This document shows, piece by piece, positions 4,912-10,093 of a stretch of DNA of 10,093 bases. The first letter of the stretch is position 1, and each line of letters opens with the position of its first letter. Both the position numbers and the translations under genes were made by a program. The DNA lies in contig SFIS01000085.1 in assembly GCA_004555245.1 (NCBI GenBank), positions 1 to 10,093 on the forward strand, given 5' to 3'. Below the pieces are notes generated by a model that searched no databases, was not told the origin of the DNA, and saw only the letters and a list, made by a program, of their open reading frames with translations. This stretch comes from Bacteroidales bacterium. GTDB taxonomy: Bacteria; Bacteroidota; Bacteroidia; Bacteroidales; Bacteroidaceae.

Positions 4912-7560
4912 TCAATAGTCGCTGTTAGTGTCATATCCGAGTTTCTCCATCTCGAGTGTAGCCCAGATGAAGGGGCCAATGCCTTTTGCGTCGTTGTCGC
5001 GTATCGGCTCAGACATGTAATACTCGAACGTTCCGTCGCGGTGTGGCGACTTCTCCGGTCCGAGTCCGCTGACAGAGCAGCATCTTGTAAGAGATATTGT
5101 CTTGTCAGGGTTCACCTTGATGAAATTGTTGATGATGCCCTTGTATGCCTTTATACCCGCTTCGCGGAAGCTCTCGTCGAGATATCCGAGGCGTGCGCCT
5201 TTCAGCATACAATAGGCGAACATGCACGATGCCGTGGCTTCGAGATAGTTGCGCGGGTCTTTCACGTCCATCACGTCATACCATACGCCGGATGCCTTGT
5301 CCTGATAGTCGATGCATGATTTCAGCGTCCGGTTGAGCATGTCGATAACCTCGCTTCTGCGTGCATAGTCCTGCGGCAGATAGTCGAGAATCTCTATCTG
5401 TGCCATGGTGAACCATCCGAGTGCCCTCGCCCATGTGTGCTTTGAGCGTCCTGTCTCTTTGTCTGCCCAGAACATTCCGTGTTTTGAATCCCATGCGTGT
5501 TTCCAGAGATTGGTGGCTTTGTCGTATGTTCTCTCGTCGGTCATCGTTATCTGGTGCAGAATGTCGTCGTAGTAGCTGTTGAGCTCTTTCTGCTGCTGTT
5601 TCTTCGAGAGTCTCGCATTCTTGCGCGGCAGGCCTTTCGATTTCACTGTCATGCCTGCAGCCACCATCTCCGGTGCGGCGATTGTCTTGTATGGCAGTCC
5701 CATATAAATGCCGTCGAGCCAAACCTGGTCGTGGTAAATCTGTTTGTGCCAGTAAACGCCTTCGTCCGTACGCGGCTGGTTGATGAGTTGTCTGAAATAT
5801 GTCTTCAGGGCTTTGTCATAACCATCTCTCGGGGCCAGTTTCGAGATTCTGTAGATGAAGCGTGCCGTTCTTACGTTGTCGAGGTTGAAGTCTTCGTATT
5901 TGTATCCTGTCGTGACGCCGTCAGCGGTTATCATCTGCTGTGGATAGCGGTTGACATACTCGAAGATGTCGTCTCCTCCGTGTGCGAGGTAAGTGTCGAG
6001 CATACCCTCGAGTTCTATGCCCATCACGTACGACCATTTCCCCTTCGGGTGTTTCTTTGCGTCAGTGAAGTCAAGGTAGATTGGATTGTCAACCCTTTTC
6101 ATCTCCGAGCGCGTGAGCCATTCTGCATAGCTCTTGTACGGTTTCTCGGTGAGGAGCAGCGAGCCGTTTACGGAGAGGTTGTCGAAGTTGATGTTGTGCA
6201 TACGGTTCTCTCTGACGAAATGCTTTCCTGTCACCCCGTTGAACGTGCAGTTCTTCACATTGATGTCATACACGGCGTCAGCCTCGGTTATGCCGTTGAT
6301 GATGACGGCGTGGCGTGATTTGTTGCAGGTGACATTCTCCATCCACACATTGTGTACGTATGGTATGTGTCCGCGTTCCGCCTTTTCTTTAGGCTGGTAG
6401 TTGATATTGATTCTGAGTACAGCCTCTTTACACTCGCCCACCTTTACGTTCCGCATGAAGACATTCTTTGTCTCTCCTCCGCGGCATGTGTTAGTCTTTA
6501 TGCGCAGCACGCGGTCGAGGTTAGGCGAGTCCATCTCGCAATTCTCGGCGAATACATTCTCGCAACCGCCTGATATTTCCGAGCCTATGACAACTCCGCC
6601 GTGTCCGTCAGCCATCTTGCATCCTCTGATGATGATGTTCTTCGACGGTCTGCCGTCACGCCGTCCGTCTCCGTTTCGTCCAGACTTGATGGCTATGCAG
6701 TCGTCGCCAGTATCGAAGACGCAGTTCTCGATAAGCACATTCTCGCACGATTCCGGGTCGCATCCGTCGCCGTTGGGGCCTTCGTTGAAGACCTTCACGT
6801 TTCTCACTGTGATATTTTTCGAGAAGAGCGGGTGCATCACCCAGAAAGGCGAGTTGAGCAATGTCACACCCTCGATGAGTATATTCTCCGAGTTCACGAT
6901 GTTGACGAGCTGCATTCTCAGTCCCTTTCCCATGCCGAAGATTCGCTGTTCTACAGGGACGTTGTCCTCGCACATCTTCTGCAGTATGTCGCGATAGCCC
7001 ATTGTCTCTCCGTTTTTCGGGTATTTGCAGTCTTCTGTTGTTACGCCTTTCTTATATCCGAAATACTCCACTCCGGTCCACTGCCAGAAAGTGTCGTTAG
7101 CACCGTTGCCGTCAATCGTTCCGTTTCCGGTGATGGCGATGTTCTTCGCCCCGTTGGCGTAGATGCATGGCGAATAGTTGTAAAGGTCAAGTCCTTCGTA
7201 GCGTGTATATACAAGGGGGTAGAGCTCCGGTTCGTATGCGAACCTTATCGTTGCTCCTTCCTGGACGACAAGGTTCACGTTGTCCTGCAGCGTGATGGCT
7301 CCGGTCATATACGTGCCTTTCGGAATGACGACCGAACCTCCTCCGGCCTTCGATGCCTTGAGTATGGTCTTGTTTATGGCTTTCTGGTTTTTCGCCGCAG
7401 AATTTGTTTCTTTCACTGCAGGTTTGTACACCTTGTCCCTGAAGACAGGGGCTTTGATCTGGCTTTCAATCTGCCTGTACAATGCCTCGTCCCATCCTTC
7501 GGCAAAAGATGCCGAAACGAAGAGTGCGAGGGCGAAGATGAATGATAATCTCTTGATCAT
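4912..7560 (-). CDS. Secreted GH28-GH105 fusion: polygalacturonase plus unsaturated uronyl hydrolase
   Basis: This is an 882-aa bifunctional pectin-degrading enzyme. Residues 1-20 are a signal peptide with probable cleavage after SFA. There is no lipobox cysteine, so a soluble periplasmic protein is likely. The GH28 right-handed beta-helix covers about 25-466. Its catalytic motifs are NGDGCD with Asp265, GDD with Asp286/Asp287, GHG with His320, and RIK with Arg353/Lys355, all of which appear intact. A GH105 (alpha/alpha)6 barrel follows at about 475-875 with almost no linker. It has the conserved KWSYVMGIELEG, YHDQVWLDGIYMGLPY with candidate catalytic Asp616 (equivalent by motif to YteR Asp143), ARALGWF at 711-717 and LEATASCMFAYCMLKG. 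GH28 hydrolyses galacturonan, and GH105 removes the unsaturated terminal uronate created by lyases, so one protein could trim an oligomer from both kinds of end. It is the second gene of an operon, 116 bp after a GH28 gene with which its own GH28 half shares very high identity. Exo-action is inferred from bacterial relatives. Confidence 0.93.
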   Translation of the reverse strand: MIKRLSFIFALALFVSASFAEGWDEALYRQIESQIKAPVFRDKVYKPAVKETNSAAKNQKAINKTILKASKAGGGSVVIPKGTYMTGAITLQDNVNLVVQEGATIRFAYEPELYPLVYTRYEGLDLYNYSPCIYANGAKNIAITGNGTIDGNGANDTFWQWTGVEYFGYKKGVTTEDCKYPKNGETMGYRDILQKMCEDNVPVEQRIFGMGKGLRMQLVNIVNSENILIEGVTLLNSPFWVMHPLFSKNITVRNVKVFNEGPNGDGCDPESCENVLIENCVFDTGDDCIAIKSGRNGDGRRDGRPSKNIIIRGCKMADGHGGVVIGSEISGGCENVFAENCEMDSPNLDRVLRIKTNTCRGGETKNVFMRNVKVGECKEAVLRININYQPKEKAERGHIPYVHNVWMENVTCNKSRHAVIINGITEADAVYDINVKNCTFNGVTGKHFVRENRMHNINFDNLSVNGSLLLTEKPYKSYAEWLTRSEMKRVDNPIYLDFTDAKKHPKGKWSYVMGIELEGMLDTYLAHGGDDIFEYVNRYPQQMITADGVTTGYKYEDFNLDNVRTARFIYRISKLAPRDGYDKALKTYFRQLINQPRTDEGVYWHKQIYHDQVWLDGIYMGLPYKTIAAPEMVAAGMTVKSKGLPRKNARLSKKQQQKELNSYYDDILHQITMTDERTYDKATNLWKHAWDSKHGMFWADKETGRSKHTWARALGWFTMAQIEILDYLPQDYARRSEVIDMLNRTLKSCIDYQDKASGVWYDVMDVKDPRNYLEATASCMFAYCMLKGARLGYLDESFREAGIKAYKGIINNFIKVNPDKTISLTRCCSVSGLGPEKSPHRDGTFEYYMSEPIRDNDAKGIGPFIWATLEMEKLGYDTNSDY

Positions 7561-7676
7561 ATTTTGAATAATGTTAGGTTCTGTTATTTTTCTGTGGATT
7601 TATTTCCGCCGTCATGTCTTCTGACAGCCAATGCTTTCCGCCATGTCGCAGAAATGGAGATTCCACACTGTCTGTC

Positions 7677-9083
7677 TCACTTTATCTTGGCCGTCACCGT
7701 GACATTTTCAAGCGTAATGTCTTTCACCAGTCCAGTCTTGTACAAGGGCTCGGCCTGAAGTCCTTCAAATGTGCAGTTCTTCACATTGATGTTGTATATC
7801 TGAGGTGTCTTTGAATCCTTTTCCGTGAGGCCGTTCAGAAGGATTCCGTATTTCGACTTCTTGCATCTGATATTCTCCACAAAGACATTGCGCACAGTGG
7901 GAATATGTCCGCGTTCGGCGATTTCCTTTGGCTCATACACGAGGTTTATTCTCATCACTGCCTCGCGGCATTCGCCTACCCTGATGTTCCTCACATATAT
8001 GTTTTCGTTTATGCCGCCGCGGCATGTGTTAGTCTTTATTCTCACGACACGGTCGAGGTTGGGGGAATCCATGTCGCAGTCTTCGGCGAAGATATTGCTG
8101 CATCCGCCGCTTATCTCCGACCCTATCACGACGCCGCCATGTCCGTCCGCCATTTTGCAGCCACGTATGATGATGTTCTTGCATGGAACGTTGGCACGCA
8201 GTCCGTCGGCATTTCTTCCAGACTTCAGGGCTATGCAGTCGTCTCCGGTGTGGAAGGTGCATCCTTCAATCAGTACGTCCTCGCACGATTCCGGGTCACA
8301 TCCGTCGCCGTTGGGTCCTTCGTTGAATATCGTGACGTTTCTGACGGTGAGGTTCTTTACGAACAGCGGATGAATCACCCAGAAGGGAGAATCGCGCAGT
8401 TCAACGTCCTCAATCACCGCATTCTGACATCTGACGAAATTGATTAGCTGCGGACGCAGGCCTTTTCCCATACCGAAGACACGCTCGCTGACCGGCACAT
8501 TGTTGTCCGCCATCTTCAGGAGTGTGGCGCGCGTACCTGTTTTGTCCGTGCCCTGCCATTCATCTACGCCTTCATGGTATCCGTGTTCCTTATGTCCTTT
8601 CATATACCACCATCTCTCGTTCGAGCCGTTTCCGTTTATGATACCCTTTCCGGAGATGCCGATGTTCTGTGCGTCGATGGCATAGATGCAAGGCTGGTAG
8701 TTGATGACGTCGAGGCCTTCCCATCGAGTGACGACATTTGGATAGAGTTTCCGGTCGAATGCGAAGACAAGTTCCGCGCCTTCTGAGATGACGAGGTTGA
8801 CATTTGAGCGTAAAGTGATGGCGCCGGTCATATACCTGCCTTTCGGCACGACAACCTTTCCTCCGCCCGCCTTGCTGCATTTCAGGATTGCGGCATTGAT
8901 GAGCTTCTGGTTCTTGGCAGCCGTATAGGTCGTTTTAACTTTCGGGCTGTAAGTCTTGTTCTTGAACGTCGGAGCCACGATGCGTGATTCAATCTCTTTG
9001 TACGTTGTTTTCCAGGCATCGTCTGCCATAACGTTTAGCGTAGCGAACAACAGCGCTACAAGCACAAGGGCTTTTTTTCTCAT
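7677..9083 (-). CDS. Secreted GH28 polygalacturonase
   Basis: This is a 468-aa pectinase, probably an exo- or oligogalacturonide-acting polygalacturonase in the periplasm. Residues 1-20 (MRKKALVLVALLFATLNVMA) are a signal peptide with cleavage expected after VMA, and no lipoprotein cysteine follows. The rest is a single GH28 beta-helix. The N-terminal substrate loop has VVVPKGRYMTGAITL. The catalytic set is intact: NGDGCD with Asp260, GDD with Asp281/Asp282, GHG with His315 and RIK with Arg348/Lys350. Repeating turns such as NIIIRGC and NITVKNC-like segments mark beta-helix coils. It is the first gene of the pectin operon, with a candidate promoter about 80 bp upstream. The GH28 half of the next gene is its close paralogue over nearly the full length. 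Rhamnogalacturonan rather than homogalacturonan as substrate cannot be excluded. The start chosen gives a typical signal peptide. Confidence 0.93.
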   Translation of the reverse strand: MRKKALVLVALLFATLNVMADDAWKTTYKEIESRIVAPTFKNKTYSPKVKTTYTAAKNQKLINAAILKCSKAGGGKVVVPKGRYMTGAITLRSNVNLVISEGAELVFAFDRKLYPNVVTRWEGLDVINYQPCIYAIDAQNIGISGKGIINGNGSNERWWYMKGHKEHGYHEGVDEWQGTDKTGTRATLLKMADNNVPVSERVFGMGKGLRPQLINFVRCQNAVIEDVELRDSPFWVIHPLFVKNLTVRNVTIFNEGPNGDGCDPESCEDVLIEGCTFHTGDDCIALKSGRNADGLRANVPCKNIIIRGCKMADGHGGVVIGSEISGGCSNIFAEDCDMDSPNLDRVVRIKTNTCRGGINENIYVRNIRVGECREAVMRINLVYEPKEIAERGHIPTVRNVFVENIRCKKSKYGILLNGLTEKDSKTPQIYNINVKNCTFEGLQAEPLYKTGLVKDITLENVTVTAKIK

Positions 9084-9162
9084 AATAAACAGGAATATAG
9101 ATTTATGGTTAGTTAATTAATCATTGATGCATGAGATTATGGTACGGATTTCAGTCTTTCTG

Positions 9163-9194
9163 CAAAAGTACAAAATATTTCCCGAACAAAACAA
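9163..9194 (-). promoter_or_regulatory. Putative promoter of the pectinase operon
   Basis: On the minus strand TACTTTTG (9170 down to 9163) is a good Bacteroidetes -7 element. TTGTTTTG (9194 down to 9187) lies 16 to 21 bases upstream depending on which TTG is used, which fits the -33 element. Transcription would start near 9156, leaving a leader of about 70 nt before the GH28 start codon. The same TACTTTTG octamer is found before gap. Confidence 0.7.
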
Positions 9195-9198
9195 TATA

Positions 9199-9208
9199 CC
9201 ATATATGG
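9199..9208. promoter_or_regulatory. Palindrome upstream of the pectinase promoter, possible operator
   Basis: CCATATATGG is a perfect 10-bp palindrome five bases upstream of the -33 region of the pectinase operon. An activator site would be expected at this position, since pectin genes are usually induced by uronide oligomers. Nothing in the window encodes a candidate regulator, and a chance palindrome of this size is possible in AT-rich DNA. Confidence 0.3.
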
Positions 9209-9284
9209 ATTAAGTTTTTTTAAGGACGGCAAGAGGGCAAGTGGTGTTTTATGTGTCCGAAGGAAGCGTGTCTGGCACATATTG

Positions 9285-9299
9285 CGGGGCCTTTCCCCG
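9285..9299. other. GC-rich hairpin in gene-poor region
   Basis: CGGGG (9285-9289) and CCCCG (9295-9299) pair around the loop CCTTT. TTTGCGG follows on the plus strand, so the element could be a weak terminator or part of a structured RNA. No gene on either strand clearly uses it. Confidence 0.4.
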
Positions 9300-9671
9300 T
9301 TTGCGGAATACTGATGACAACCCATGCGAAACGGAGAGTTGGCTCTGCCCTACCCTATCCTCAGAGCATAATGCGCAAATCGCCGGCAACGAATGGAGCC
9401 CGTAGCAGTCACGATGTCTGCCTGCAGCTCTACCGAATGCCGTCCGCAGTTTCAACGATTAGGGCGGTTGTGTTACGTGACGGGGCTTGTCAGGCAAGAA
9501 CTTGCTGTTGAAGACTGCAATGGTATAGACTTAGAATAGTATCATGGAGACATAGCGGCTTACACTTTCCTGCACCATCTGTCATACACGAAAATCATGT
9601 CTCGGGGACGGGAAAAAGCGTTTCCGGATGGCGTATGCTGCCTCTTTTAGGGTCATTTTGAGTAATCTGGA

Positions 9672-9713
9672 CTGCAAAACAGTCAAAGTGACGCTGCAAA
9701 ACAGTCAAAGTGA
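9672..9713. repeat. Two tandem 20-bp direct repeats, 22-bp period
   Basis: The unit beginning CTGCAAAACAGTCAAAG is present twice without mismatch, at 9672-9691 and 9694-9713, separated by CG. A diverged third copy may follow from about 9716 (CCGCAAGATTGACTTG). The first copy lies within a small inverted repeat, GACTG (9670-9674) and CAGTC (9680-9684). A period of two helical turns would place copies on the same face of DNA, as in binding-site arrays, but no partner protein is visible. Confidence 0.85.
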
Positions 9714-10045
9714 GACCGCAAGATTGACTTGATGACGAGCCAATATTGACTATCTTGGAACGGTTTGGCACGGTTTTTCACAAGAAGAAGTGACCGGAAG
9801 ACTTTAGAAAATTGCATATCCTGCTGAATATCAAGAATATACGAAAAGTATAAGTAAACACCGAAAAACAGGCTTAAAACTGGCAGATGGATGTCGGAGA
9901 GGATTTTACGGCAGAATTTCTATGTCAAAAAAGTATCATACACGTCTCTGTCCGGGCAGCGGCTGATACTATTTTATCATTGTTGCAGAAATATCGGCTC
10001 AGTAGAAAATCAGTGGGGATTATAGTTAGTTTATGAAATTATGAT

Positions 10046-10053
10046 TATCTTTG
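10046..10053 (+). promoter_or_regulatory. Putative promoter at right edge
   Basis: TATCTTTG followed by CATC matches the Bacteroidetes -7 consensus TAnnTTTG. No clean TTTG lies 19-21 bases upstream; GTTAG near 10025-10029 is the nearest candidate. An ATG starts only four bases after the element, so any transcript from it would be leaderless or start inside the gene. Confidence 0.5.
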
Positions 10054-10057
10054 CATC

Positions 10058-10093
10058 ATGGAAAATGTTTTTCTCAAAGCAATAGCAAATGTA
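10058..10093 (+). CDS. Possible start of a gene cut by the window end
   Basis: An ATG right after the promoter-like motif opens twelve codons that read MENVFLKAIANV up to the end of the window. This is too short to recognise. If real, it would be a leaderless or near-leaderless message. The true start may instead lie further right. Confidence 0.3.
   Translation, partial: MENVFLKAIANV

Larger units (their letters stand above)
9195..10045. other. Long gene-poor region
   Basis: I see no convincing gene here. The longest plus-strand frame (86 codons, 9251-9511) is rich in Cys and Arg, resembles no family I recognise, and is overlapped by an equally plausible minus-strand frame. The stretch holds a 10-bp palindrome (9199-9208), a GC hairpin (9285-9299), a hairpin GGAAA/TTTCC (9611-9625), a 20-bp tandem direct repeat (9672-9713), a short repeat ACGGTTT (near 9760 and 9770) and a TGATA/TATCA inverted repeat (9964-9979). 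Base composition changes from fairly GC-rich before about 9500 to AT-rich after about 9780, which suggests a composite of remnants or a small non-coding RNA locus. Confidence 0.5.

Noticed and set aside
5497..7545. Long plus-strand open frames (273 and 314 codons) opposite the GH28-GH105 gene
   Set aside because: They are antisense to a gene with intact catalytic motifs in the other strand. The translations are low in recognisable structure and follow from the codon usage of the real gene.
7561..7676. Possible terminator or promoter between the two GH28 genes
   Set aside because: No substantial hairpin with a T-run and no TAnnTTTG element in the correct orientation was found, so co-transcription is the simpler reading.
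7825..8447. Plus-strand open frames of 180-182 codons opposite the GH28 gene
   Set aside because: They are antisense shadows. Similar frames arise opposite the paralogous GH28 domain because the DNA is similar, not because they encode protein.
9249..9511. Overlapping short open frames on both strands (68 codons minus, 86 codons plus)
   Set aside because: Neither has a recognisable domain, a promoter in place or better coding character than the other. A decayed gene remains possible but cannot be supported.
9195..10045. Search for a tRNA, riboswitch, SRP, RNase P or CRISPR array in the gene-poor region
   Set aside because: No tRNA T-loop pattern, known riboswitch core or RNase P/SRP signature was seen, and the only repeats are two adjacent copies without unique spacers of CRISPR length.

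Overview
The window looks like chromosomal DNA of a Bacteroidales bacterium, most likely Prevotella or a close relative. The evidence is the protein families (an STAS-tailed SulP carrier and secreted GH28/GH105 pectinases), the absence of Shine-Dalgarno sequences before most starts, and promoter-like motifs of the Bacteroidetes TAnnTTTG type, including two TACTTTTG boxes. The genus is inferred from style and not proven.

Layout. Positions 1-92 are the 3' end of a group II intron (domains V and VI, + strand); the rest of the intron lies outside the window. Next is gap (GAPDH, minus, 149-1159), which diverges from mscL (plus, 1547-1969) across a 387-bp AT-rich promoter region. A hairpin separates mscL from a SulP-family anion transporter (plus, 2240-3907). 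That gene converges on an MTA/SAH-type nucleosidase (minus, 4059-4778) through a long-stem bidirectional terminator. Upstream of the nucleosidase on the same strand, and separated by another hairpin terminator, is a two-gene pectin operon. Its first gene (9083 down to 7677) is a secreted GH28 polygalacturonase. Its second (7560 down to 4912) is a secreted 882-aa protein that joins a paralogous GH28 domain to a GH105 unsaturated-uronyl hydrolase. A promoter with a nearby palindrome lies before the operon. About 970 bp upstream of the operon hold no convincing gene, only small hairpins and a 20-bp tandem direct repeat. At the right edge a promoter-like motif precedes what may be the first 12 codons of a plus-strand gene.

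How the genes work together. The two pectinases form one functional unit. GH28 domains hydrolyse galacturonan chains or oligomers, and GH105 removes the unsaturated uronic acid left at the non-reducing end by pectate or rhamnogalacturonan lyases. Having both in one periplasmic polypeptide suggests processing of oligosaccharides after import. No SusC/SusD pair, lyase, esterase or regulator is visible, so the full pectin locus, if there is one, extends outside or is dispersed. The other genes are housekeeping: glycolysis, osmotic safety valve, anion transport and methionine-salvage nucleosidase.

The most interesting items are the GH28-GH105 fusion beside its own GH28 paralogue, the intron end beside gap, the long bidirectional terminator, and the unexplained non-coding region with its repeat. 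I found no strong evidence for a wholly new system.
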